Shown here: positions 55,188 through 62,670 of the stretch, in pieces
Numbering within the stretch: position 1 is the stretch's first letter
Layout: each line of letters opens with the position of its first letter
Assembly (NCBI GenBank): GCA_934454115.1
Contig: CAKSFQ010000002.1
Location: 1-64,000 of the forward strand
Length of the DNA stretch: 64,000 nucleotides
DNA from: an uncultured Clostridia bacterium
GTDB lineage: Bacteria; Bacillota; Clostridia; Monoglobales; Monoglobaceae
Direction of reading: 5' to 3'
Program-made: the position numbers and the translations under genes
The notes under the pieces: model-generated
The model's database searches: none
Told to the model about the DNA's origin: nothing
Seen by the model: the letters and a program-made list of their open reading frames with translations, nothing else

Positions 55188-55484
55188 ATGGAAATCAAAA
55201 AAAATTAAGGACGATGCCGCTCTGACAATAGAGCTTGAGGGAAGGTTGGATACGGTGTCCGCTCCGCAGTTTGAAACAGAGCCTAAAAAGAGCCTGTCTG
55301 CGGTGGAAACGCTTATATTCGATTTTGCAAACCTTGAATATCTTTCTTCTGCGGGGTTGCGCGTGCTTCTTGCCTCTCAAAAGGTTATGAACCGTCAGGG
55401 ACAAATGATCAAAAAAATGTCAACAGTACCATAGCAGACATATTTGAAGTAACGGGATTTTCCGAGATACTCACCATAGAATAA
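55188..55484 (+). pseudogene. STAS-domain anti-sigma factor antagonist, two frameshifts
   Basis: AAAAGGAGA precedes ATG 55188. A run of eight A after codon 3 puts the gene out of frame; seven would continue as KIKDDAALTIELEGRLDTVS. The middle is intact (FDFANLEYLSSAGLRVLLAS, with the usual phosphorylatable SS-A-G-L segment). A second run of seven A near 55411 breaks the frame again; eight would restore a tail NVNSTIADIFEVTGFSEIL and stop at 55484. Total about 98 codons, normal for an SpoIIAA/RsbV-like protein. Both lesions are in A-runs, so sequencing error or phase variation must be considered beside true decay. Confidence 0.8.
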
Positions 55485-55509
55485 TGCGTGGCTGCCGGGA
55501 GAAACGTTT

Positions 55510-55923
55510 ATGGAATTTCCTGTTGATATACGGAAAATAGATTTTGCACACAAAGAAATAATTGAAAAAATTCGCTCCGAACACGGGCATATTCTGTCCT
55601 CTCATGCGTTTGCGTCTTTGTATCTCTGGCAGTATGCCATGGGATTGTCGCTTACCTGCGGTAAAGAATTTTTTGCCGTGCAATGCGACGGCGATGCGTC
55701 AAACACATGGTTCTTTCCCTGCGGAGACGAGAGGGAAATACATCGCTTTATTGCAGAGAGAATGTCGGATAAACCGTTTTCACTGCGGTATCTGCGTTCT
55801 TTAAACGGAGCATACATCTTTTGCAATCACGAAGAGAATTTGGGAATCGAGGGGATAAGGCAAATGAAGAGCAGTCTTTGTCCCATAGAGAAAACACATG
55901 TCTGGGAGGCAGACCTGAAATGA
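55510..55923 (+). CDS. DUF2156-like N-terminal fragment or short homologue
   Basis: A 137-aa protein beginning MEFPVDIRKIDFAHKEIIEK. The segment FASLYLWQYAMGLSLTCG and the following acidic beta region resemble the N-terminal part of DUF2156/phosphatidylglycerol lysyltransferase-like acyltransferases, which are normally about 300 aa. Here the frame stops at 55923 with an ATGA overlap to the MATE gene, so the length may be natural or a truncation. It has no strong Shine-Dalgarno motif (GGGAGAA about 9 nt upstream). The family call rests on pattern memory only. Confidence 0.5.
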   Translation: MEFPVDIRKIDFAHKEIIEKIRSEHGHILSSHAFASLYLWQYAMGLSLTCGKEFFAVQCDGDASNTWFFPCGDEREIHRFIAERMSDKPFSLRYLRSLNGAYIFCNHEENLGIEGIRQMKSSLCPIEKTHVWEADLK

Positions 55924-56729
55924 GGCAGAGGGATTATTTTATACCGAAAATGTTTTATCGGCTGATGATACCATCGGTGATTTCCTCTTTCGGATTTGCG
56001 CTGGCGGATATGGCAGACGCACTCGTCGTCGGGCAAAAGCTGGGCGAGGTGGGGCTTGCGGCAATCAGTCTTTGTTTGCCGCTGTTTATGCTGATCAATA
56101 TTTTTATGGACGGACTTGGAATCGGCGGGAGCGTTCTGTTTTCACAAAAGCTCGGCGAGGGTGATGTCGATGGGGCGCGCCGTTGCTTTAACCGCACATG
56201 GACGGCGGTATTGGTTCTTGGATGTGTGATCGGCATCGCTGTCAATGTATTTGACGCACCGTGCCTCAGACTTCTCGGCACGCAAGAGAACGATGACAGT
56301 GTTTACTATGCCTGCCGCGATTATGTGAAAATCATAGCCGCCGGGGCGCCGCTTTTGATGCTGAATGTCGTGTTTGCAAATTTTTTGAGAAACGATAACA
56401 ATGCTGCATTGGCCTCGGCAGTATCTTTAACAGGAAACACATTCACAGCTAATGGGAATACAACTTTCCTTCAGGCGTGTTCTTTAGTGCAAGTTGTTGA
56501 GGCTATGACAAGTGATATCCGTAATGGTGCTTATCTAAAAAATGTATCTTTCAACAATTGTAAGTTGCATAACACTACAGATTTTTCAGATACAGGTTAT
56601 GATTTCTACGGCAATAGTTCGTATACTTATTTCTCCTTTTTGTATAATGATGATTGTATAACTTATACGAGAAATAGCAATACAAAAGAAAGTATGACTA
56701 TTGACTATAGTGTTGGATATCAAGAATAA
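55920..56729 (+). pseudogene. truncated MATE efflux transporter joined to unrelated AT-rich sequence
   Basis: ATG 55920 overlaps the previous stop (ATGA). Residues 1-173 are the N-terminal part of a MATE-family transporter: FYRLMIPSVISSFGFALADM, GIGGSVLFSQKLGEGD and FANFLRNDNNAALASAVSL followed by TGN. A normal MATE continues for about 270 more residues. At about 56438 the sequence changes to AT-rich DNA encoding an unrelated hydrophilic tail of 96 residues (NGNTTFLQACSLVQVVEAMT and Asn/Tyr-rich text) that looks like the end of a secreted protein. With four or five helices, the product cannot transport. The join is abrupt and in frame. Confidence 0.8.
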
Positions 56730-56759
56730 TATGTGACTTTCTAAATTTGCATTATTTTT

Positions 56760-56801
56760 CCCATGTCAGTGCAGAGGTTTTAACTTCTGCACTGATGTGG
56801 G
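56760..56801. other. hairpin in AT-rich segment
   Basis: 16-nt arms (56760-56775 and 56786-56801) pair except for a two-base internal mismatch; the loop is 10 nt. No T-tract follows on the + strand, so it is not a convincing terminator. Confidence 0.5.
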
Positions 56802-56851
56802 ATGTGGTCATATTATAAAATTTTGAATTATAAGATTAAGAGGTGATGTAA

Positions 56852-57844
56852 TTGAAAAAACTAGGTATTTTTTTCGTAGTTATAGTAATGATTTTTTGTT
56901 CCTCACTAAGTGCATATGTGGCTTTTGCACAGAATATATCATCAAATAATATTATAGGCGATGATGTTATCGATATTACAGTCGTAGATTCAAAACAGCC
57001 GAATGTTGTTTGGGATTTGCCCGAAAACGACATAAAGGAATTGATTTTATTGTTTGAAAATATGCTGTTAGACGATGAAGTAACTATGGTAAAAGGTAAT
57101 CAGAAATTTATTTTATATGTAAGTACCTGGGATGCAATAACATCAGTTTCGATATATGATAATGGACTGCTTGTAATAGGTGAAGACGCCGAAAATAGTA
57201 AAACCTATGTTGTTTCGGATTATGTGAACTTTATTGATGGTTTGAATAGGATTCTTACAACTCAATCGAAGGGGTACGGGAATAAAATGCCGTCGAATGG
57301 CACTCTTGTAGAAATTTCCAATTGGGCAGAAACCTCCTATCAAGAGGCTATAGAAAACGAACTGATTCCAGAGTATATGAAGATTGGATATATGACCGAT
57401 AATATTACCCGTGAACAATTCTGTGATTTGATTTTCATGTTACTTAAAAAACAAAATAATCATGATGAAATATTTAATGTTGAAGTAAATTTTAAAGATA
57501 CAAAGAATGAAAATGTGAATTATTTAGTTAAACGAAATATTATAATGGGAAAAAGCAATATTAACTTTGCGCCTAATGACTTTTTAACTCGTGAAGAAGC
57601 TGCAACGATTCTATGTCGTTCTCTGAGTTATTTAGGGTTTAACTTACCTGAAAACATTGATTGTTTTTTCGTTGATGATACAGCAATTTCAGAATGGGCT
57701 AAAAAATCTGTTTACAAGGTAAATAATTTAGGAATTATGATTGGGATGGGTGAAAATACATTTTCTCCCCAACATACCTTTAGTAAAGAGGAAGCAGTCA
57801 CTACTATCTTAAGAATTTTTAAAGATTATTCTAAACTGTATTAG
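56852..57844 (+). CDS. AT-rich SLH-domain secreted protein
   Basis: TTG 56852 is the start, after GAGGTGATG. The signal peptide ends near YVAFAQN. About residues 30-140 are an unassigned domain. The rest carries three diverged SLH-like repeats: WAETSYQEAIENELIPEYMK, VNYLVKRNIIMGKSNINFAP and WAKKSVYKVNNLGIMIGMGE, with TREEAATILCRSL and SKEEAVTTILRIF endings. Base composition is much more AT-rich than in the other SLH genes of the window, suggesting separate ancestry. A hairpin with a T-tract follows the stop. Anchor to the cell wall is likely; function unknown. Confidence 0.8.
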   Translation: MKKLGIFFVVIVMIFCSSLSAYVAFAQNISSNNIIGDDVIDITVVDSKQPNVVWDLPENDIKELILLFENMLLDDEVTMVKGNQKFILYVSTWDAITSVSIYDNGLLVIGEDAENSKTYVVSDYVNFIDGLNRILTTQSKGYGNKMPSNGTLVEISNWAETSYQEAIENELIPEYMKIGYMTDNITREQFCDLIFMLLKKQNNHDEIFNVEVNFKDTKNENVNYLVKRNIIMGKSNINFAPNDFLTREEAATILCRSLSYLGFNLPENIDCFFVDDTAISEWAKKSVYKVNNLGIMIGMGENTFSPQHTFSKEEAVTTILRIFKDYSKLY

Positions 57845-57891
57845 AAACACAATTATTGATTTAAAATAATAAATCAAATATATCACTATTT

Positions 57892-57923
57892 TGCCGGTGG
57901 AAAAATCCATCGGCATTTCTCTT
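57892..57923 (+). terminator. terminator after AT-rich SLH gene
   Basis: A 9-bp stem (57892-57900 with 57907-57915, one G-T pair) is followed by TTTCTCTTTT. Confidence 0.8.
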
Positions 57924-57980
57924 TTCAAGGATATTTTTAGGACTATGGTAAAATATATACTTGAAAGGTGCGTGAATACA

Positions 57981-58169
57981 GTGAATGAGAAAATAATTAC
58001 AAACGAACTAATCAATAATTTCAAAATCTATCTTTACGAGGAAGAACGGAGCGGCAACACAATAGAAAAATATATGCGTGATATTTAATTCTTCTGTAAA
58101 TGGTTACAAGGCAGGAACATTGATAAGTCGGTTGTTATCGAGTACAAAAAAGAGCTGGGCAAAAGATAG
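57981..58169 (+). pseudogene. N-terminal fragment of a tyrosine recombinase/integrase
   Basis: GTG 57981 follows AAAGGTG. The frame reads NFKIYLYEEERSGNTIEKYM then RDI, a typical start of the SAM-like core-binding domain of tyrosine recombinases. An in-frame TAA (58086-58088) interrupts it, after which the same frame continues FFCKWLQGRNIDKSVVIEYK and KELGK before a TAG. Everything beyond about 58155, including the catalytic domain, is missing and replaced by an SLH gene tail. It marks a decayed mobile element. Confidence 0.75.
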
Positions 58170-58299
58170 TGTTTACCTAATGCAACAACTTAATATTATG
58201 ACGGGAACTAACAATGATTTTTCTCCTCATTCTATCTGCACAAAAGAACAAGCAATTACCGCTATTATGAGATTGTATAACATATTAAACCAAAAATAA
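58153..58299 (+). pseudogene. C-terminal fragment of an SLH-domain gene
   Basis: Starts in the shared sequence AGCTGGGCAAAAGA and reads SWAKDSVYLMQQLNIMTGTN and NDFSPHSICTKEQAITAIMR, a final SLH repeat like that of the 56852-57844 protein. No 5' part exists; the upstream frame belongs to the integrase fragment. Confidence 0.75.
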
Positions 58300-58420
58300 A
58301 AATACTTTGCCTGCGGAACATAAAAAGTTTTTAAGCATTAACTGCTGAAATAAATAATTATGTTTAATAATGGTTGTTTATAATATTAAATTTAGTGAGC
58401 AAATACTACTATAAAATTCA

Positions 58421-58462
58421 AAAAATATCGTGATACCTATTTTGTGTATCACGATATTTTTT
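58421..58462 (+). terminator. strong palindromic terminator
   Basis: A perfect 16-bp stem (58421-58436 with 58446-58461) with a 9-nt loop, A-rich on the left and T-rich on the right; it could act in both directions. It lies 122 bp after the SLH fragment. Confidence 0.85.
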
Positions 58463-61400
58463 ATGTGTGTAGAAAGCGAAAAACCCATTTTCGGGCAAGG
58501 TAATATAAAACCATTACCTTGCCTGTTTTGGCCTCTGAAACCCCTTATTTTATGCGATAAAAAACGCTTAAAATGTCAACATATATCTTTAATTATTTTA
58601 ACAATATCTCAAATTGCCGTTTCTATAAAAATTTTTGTGTATCACGATAATAAATCAACGCAGGTTGATAATGACGATACGCTCGATGACTATCCTGGCA
58701 TTTCGGATTTGGGTGACGGCAGAATCCTCATTACGTGGTCATCGGCAGATAGGGTTTTAAACGATGGAGCAACGGTTGAAGAAGCAGCCAAAGCAATGAA
58801 TATAAAGGCGCGTTTCTTTAACAAGAGTACGGCGCAATTTGACGGTGAGGCGATGCAGGTTACAAAGACAACCGAAGAGGATTACAGCGCCGACACAATG
58901 GCAAATGCCGCATACGATGCGGATACCGGCAGACTGATTCTGTATTACACAAAGACGGAATACGATGGTCTGGAGGACGTTGGCGATTTAACATCGGATA
59001 AAAAAGTATTTTCCGCAAATGCGTATATGTTCTATGAAAACGGAAGATGGAGCAACGCGGACGACTACACCGACGAAGAACTCGAAGGTCAGACAGACAA
59101 GGAAAAGTACAAAGAAAACTGGTACGGGCAGCGTTTCCTTGATGTAAGAATCAATAAAAACCCCAAATTAACCCCGAAGGTTACGGATACCACGTCAATA
59201 AGTTTCAATGGACTTGCACTCTATGCGTGGATGCTTGACTGGGACGGAGATCTCGATACCATGAACGACCGCGATGTGTTTATGCAGATATACAACTTCA
59301 GTCAAAACAGCTTTACGCATATCATCCGCGTTACACCGGAAAGCGCTGCATACACAACGCCAAAATTTGCACGCTCTGATAATGCGACCTATTTGTTCTT
59401 CGGCGAAACAAAGACAGCAAGCGGCAGCGGCACGGAAACGGAGCTTGCCGAGCATGGCGCGATCAAATACCTTGATGTGGGTGACCTGATTGCAAACGAT
59501 AAGTTTACAAAGATTACCGATGGCAGCACTGCGTATTATATTTTCCAATACGACCGCGAGACATATGTGTTTGACGAGAGCAGCGACAAAACGTCTGAAA
59601 CACCGGCGGAGCGCGTGGAAACCGAAACGGTGATTGCCAAGGCAGGGATTGCTGCAAAGTGCGACAATCCCATGGAGTACGATGTCAAAGTGTCCGGTGA
59701 CGGACAGATGTATCTGTTCTGGACAGACGCGGTAGACGGTGCAAGACAGATTATGACAGCGATGTACAACGGCTCCGACGAAAATGACGATGACGAATCG
59801 AAAGACGAAAATGTGGCAGGAGCCGATTTGACCGACAAATACTGGAGCGAACCCGTTCAGCTCACAAGCGCTGAAAAGGGTGAGTACTATTCCGGAATCG
59901 GTGCAACGGTTACCGGAGACAAAATCGTTACACTGAGCGCGAAGGGCAGCTACGCCGAAAATAAGGTAAGCCTTGTAAATAATGTACACACGCCGTTTGC
60001 AGGGGTGAAAGCGGAATCGGTGGAACTCACAGACGAAATGCCCATGCCGCTCTCAACGGTAACACTCCGTGCTGCGGTAAAGAACGAGGGCTTGCTTAAG
60101 GCAGACGCGTCGGAAGACAAACCGATCCCCGTAACATTTACGGTAAACGGTGAAAACCCCGTTACCGCAAACATTACAAAGCCGATACCGGGCGGTTCCA
60201 AAGCCTATGTTACGTGCAGCGTAACACTCCCCGAGGATATTTCGGACACAGAGTTTGCGGCATTCACAAACGGTGATGATAAGGTGACGGCAAAACTTAT
60301 GCAGCAAAGCGATATCAAGCTCACAGACAACAGGATTGAAAGAATTGCGTCTGACGGTTACAACGCCGAGAAAGTGGTGTACAGCGCAGTTTTGAGAAAC
60401 GACGGAAACGCCGATGGATCGGGACTTTCGCTTCGGGCAGCGGCAGGCGACACCGTGATCGGCAGCGCCGATGTTGTATCACTCGGCGCAAACGAGGCAC
60501 AAATCATTGAAATGGAACTGAATATTCCGGACAGTGCTTATGAGATAGGCAGCGATGGTGTGGGCAGCACAAATATCAGCATTGATGTTTTGGCAAACGG
60601 TGAAACAGTAACAAGTTACAGCGGAACGGTTCAGAAAACATTCAGCGCAGAGGCGATCAATGCTCTTGCAAAGGTTACGGATGTTAAGTTTGCAAACAAC
60701 GGCAGCTATTCCATGAAGGAGACGGAAAAGCAGGATATTCAACCGACCATTGAGGGTGACGACGAAAATTCGCTCATGGTGATGTGGCTTGAAAGCTCCA
60801 ACAGCGATGTTGCCTATATCAACTACGACAATATGGTCGTAGCCGGCAGCAGAGGCGCAGCCGAGATAACCGGCATTGTCGTTCCCGCCGAGGAAAAGGT
60901 AGACTTCACCTCCGGCACGGCGAAAAAGACCGACTGGAAAGAACTCATCCCGTCCGACAAGCTCATAACAGTGAAGGCGACGGTAAACGTGACGGGTTCC
61001 GGCGGCGGAAACAGCGGCTCCGGCAGCGGAGGCGGCTTGTCAAAACGACAGTATACCCTGACTCTTGACTTCGCAAACGGCGGCGAAACCGAAACCATTA
61101 AGGTGAATAAAGACAGAACCGTTTCAAACCTTCCCACACCGCTTAGAGAGGGATACAAATTTGAGGGCTGGTATACCGACGAGGCGCTGACCATTCCGTT
61201 TATAATTGCATGTGACGATACCAATGTACCGATTGGGTTTATGGGGGCGGAAAACGGGCGGCTGGAAATGCTCTTTCTTGCCCCAACGGCATGTGGAAAG
61301 GGAATCGGCAGACAGATGGTGCATTATGGAATAGCGCATTTTGGAATCCGGGAAGTCACCGTCAACGAACAGAATCCACAGGCGGTTGGATTTTACCAGC

Positions 61401-61489
61401 ACTTGGGGTTTGAGACCTACCAAAGGACGGAACTTGACGAAGAGGGAAACCCCTATCCGCTTTTGTATATGAAATTGACGCGGCAGTAA
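58430..61489 (+). CDS. chimeric frame: large secreted CARDB/B-repeat protein lacking its ends
   Basis: The open frame is 1019 codons, but its first codon lies in a terminator stem and the first ~75 codons are AT-rich and not protein-like. Credible coding starts near 58655 (DDTLDDYPGISDLGDGRILI). About residues 85-500 look like a sialidase/BNR-type propeller. CARDB-like domains follow (STVTLRAAVKNEGLL, AVLRNDGNADGSGLSL), then an Ig-like part (LMVMWLESSNSDVAYINYDN), a Gly/Ser linker, and a Listeria-Bacteroides B-repeat start (GYKFEGWYTDEALTIPF). At about 61203 it turns into a GNAT acetyltransferase tail. The signal peptide and any C-terminal anchor are missing. It was probably once an SLH-type surface protein; as it stands, it is a remnant. 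Confidence 0.65.
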   Translation: MIPILCITIFFMCVESEKPIFGQGNIKPLPCLFWPLKPLILCDKKRLKCQHISLIILTISQIAVSIKIFVYHDNKSTQVDNDDTLDDYPGISDLGDGRILITWSSADRVLNDGATVEEAAKAMNIKARFFNKSTAQFDGEAMQVTKTTEEDYSADTMANAAYDADTGRLILYYTKTEYDGLEDVGDLTSDKKVFSANAYMFYENGRWSNADDYTDEELEGQTDKEKYKENWYGQRFLDVRINKNPKLTPKVTDTTSISFNGLALYAWMLDWDGDLDTMNDRDVFMQIYNFSQNSFTHIIRVTPESAAYTTPKFARSDNATYLFFGETKTASGSGTETELAEHGAIKYLDVGDLIANDKFTKITDGSTAYYIFQYDRETYVFDESSDKTSETPAERVETETVIAKAGIAAKCDNPMEYDVKVSGDGQMYLFWTDAVDGARQIMTAMYNGSDENDDDESKDENVAGADLTDKYWSEPVQLTSAEKGEYYSGIGATVTGDKIVTLSAKGSYAENKVSLVNNVHTPFAGVKAESVELTDEMPMPLSTVTLRAAVKNEGLLKADASEDKPIPVTFTVNGENPVTANITKPIPGGSKAYVTCSVTLPEDISDTEFAAFTNGDDKVTAKLMQQSDIKLTDNRIERIASDGYNAEKVVYSAVLRNDGNADGSGLSLRAAAGDTVIGSADVVSLGANEAQIIEMELNIPDSAYEIGSDGVGSTNISIDVLANGETVTSYSGTVQKTFSAEAINALAKVTDVKFANNGSYSMKETEKQDIQPTIEGDDENSLMVMWLESSNSDVAYINYDNMVVAGSRGAAEITGIVVPAEEKVDFTSGTAKKTDWKELIPSDKLITVKATVNVTGSGGGNSGSGSGGGLSKRQYTLTLDFANGGETETIKVNKDRTVSNLPTPLREGYKFEGWYTDEALTIPFIIACDDTNVPIGFMGAENGRLEMLFLAPTACGKGIGRQMVHYGIAHFGIREVTVNEQNPQAVGFYQHLGFETYQRTELDEEGNPYPLLYMKLTRQ
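58440..58456 (+). repeat. 17-bp direct repeat, left copy
   Basis: Identical 17-mer TTTTGTGTATCACGATA to 58633-58649. This copy forms the loop and right arm of the terminator at 58421-58462. Confidence 0.85.
58633..58649 (+). repeat. 17-bp direct repeat, right copy
   Basis: Identical 17-mer to 58440-58456, in the same orientation, 193 bp away. It ends at the point where AT-rich sequence changes into the coding sequence of the large secreted protein. Confidence 0.85.
61204..61489 (+). pseudogene. GNAT acetyltransferase C-terminal fragment
   Basis: After the B-repeat text the frame reads VPIGFMGAENGRLEMLFLAP, then CGKGIGRQMVHYGI (acetyl-CoA-binding Q/R-x-x-G-x-G type loop) and NPQAVGFYQHLGFE, ending PLLYMKLTRQ. 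This is the C-terminal ~95 residues of a GNAT enzyme normally about 150 aa long; the N-terminal third is absent. It lies 27 bp before the CDP-alcohol phosphatidyltransferase gene, which was probably its original neighbour. Confidence 0.8.
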
Positions 61490-61516
61490 CACGGTGGAGA
61501 TGGGAGGGGGAACGAG

Positions 61517-62020
61517 ATGAAAAAATACGCTGCGCACGGCATCACCGGCATTCGAATCTTATTGAGTGTGCTTTTGCTATTTTTCCCCGTGTATTCGCTC
61601 GGCTTTTTTGTGTGTTACCTGCTTTGCGGTCTGACGGATATTGCGGACGGCGTGGCTGCGCGGCACTTTCGGTCGACTAGTACATTTGGCGCAAAGTTTG
61701 ACACCGTCGCAGATTTTGTGTTTGCAGCGGCTGCCATGATGAAACTGCTGCCAACGCTTGCGATCCCGATCTGGCTTTTGTGGTGGATAATCCTGATCGC
61801 GGTGACGAAAGGCATCAATCTCATCGTGGGATTTTTGCGCCGGAGGCAGTTGGCTGCAGTGCATACTAAGATGAATAAGGCAACAGGGGCTTTGCTTTTT
61901 TTACTTCCGTTTACCTTTTCGTTTGTTAAGGTGGAATATAGCGCCGTTATTGTTTGTTTGATGGCTACGGTATCGGCGGTGTTGGAGGGGTATATTTGCG
62001 CGCAAAGCCCCCAAAAGTAA
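61517..62020 (+). CDS. CDP-alcohol phosphatidyltransferase family protein
   Basis: A 167-aa membrane enzyme. GGGAGGGGG precedes ATG 61517. The diagnostic motif D-x2-D-G-x2-A-R-x8-G-x3-D-x3-D is present (LTDIADGVAARHF to FGAKFDTVAD), which binds metal and the CDP-alcohol. About five hydrophobic segments are seen. The family makes phospholipids such as phosphatidylglycerol phosphate. This is one of its short members, so the exact acceptor cannot be given. Confidence 0.88.
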   Translation: MKKYAAHGITGIRILLSVLLLFFPVYSLGFFVCYLLCGLTDIADGVAARHFRSTSTFGAKFDTVADFVFAAAAMMKLLPTLAIPIWLLWWIILIAVTKGINLIVGFLRRRQLAAVHTKMNKATGALLFLLPFTFSFVKVEYSAVIVCLMATVSAVLEGYICAQSPQK

Positions 62021-62233
62021 GATAAGAGCTTTGGTGCCTGCAATACGGTCAAACACTTTGATTCATGCTATTGTAAAGCGGCGAGGCCGGCCATGTGGCG
62101 TCGCGTAAACCAAATATGCTTTACACGTAAAAGACGGTGAATTTGACAGTTTTGCTTTTTTTGTTTGGCAAAAGAAAAACTCCGCCGGTACCTCACGGCG
62201 CTTGGATGATTTTGTTTCGGCAAAGAAAATAGG

Positions 62234-62272
62234 AAAAAAGATGAAGTGATGTTTTGCACTTCATCTTTTTTT
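62234..62272 (+). terminator. terminator in the 62.0-62.7 kb gap
   Basis: A perfect 15-bp stem including A/T ends (62234-62248 with 62257-62271), an 8-nt loop and a run of seven T. Confidence 0.9.
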
Positions 62273-62504
62273 GTGCCTTTTTTGGGGGCATAAGTTGCCA
62301 AAATCCACGATGAATTACACGGTACAGCGGAATGTATCATAGGAAATCTGCCGCTATACGGATGCGGTCTTCTTTATGATATGCCGGTCTGCCCAAGACA
62401 TAAAAATTGCCGGAGAGTCGCAGATTTTTTCTCGGATAACCTGATAAAACTGTGATTTTTTATAATTCTGTCAGCATTTTGCGCCGTTTTGATAATGTTG
62501 TCAG

Positions 62505-62533
62505 TTGTCTGTGAGTTGGGGAGATGCTATACT
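62505..62533 (+). promoter_or_regulatory. extended -10 sigma-A promoter
   Basis: TTGTCT (62505-62510), 17 bp, TATACT (62528-62533) with TGC directly before it, giving an extended -10. Confidence 0.75.
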
Positions 62534-62670
62534 GAAATTGTGAATCAGAGCGGCAAAAAATGCTGCCGATGGAAAGGCAATCGGGGAGAGATTATTTAAA
62601 AGGAGGGACTATTTAAAAATATTGTAAATCAAGATATCGCAAATCTATGAAGACAGGAGAATTGGTGAAT

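Larger units (their letters stand above)
58300..58655. other. AT-rich non-coding stretch before the CARDB-like gene
   Basis: Holds a strong terminator (58421-58462), a second hairpin (58494-58504 with 58513-58523, perfect 11 bp, 8-nt loop) and a 17-bp direct repeat (58440-58456 and 58633-58649). No gene is visible. The open frame that crosses it starts inside the terminator stem and is unlikely to be translated there. Confidence 0.6.
62021..62664. other. 644-bp intergenic region
   Basis: Contains a strong terminator (62234-62272) and a promoter (62505-62533). Nothing gene-like was recognised in 62021-62230 or 62280-62500. The leader of the next gene (about 62540-62664) includes an isolated AAAAGGAGGG at about 62598-62607 that is not followed by a usable start codon. 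Confidence 0.5.

Noticed and set aside
62341..62500. Possible small RNA or leader element upstream of the last SLH gene
   Set aside because: AT-rich with scattered short inverted repeats only. No promoter plus terminator pair encloses a defined unit.
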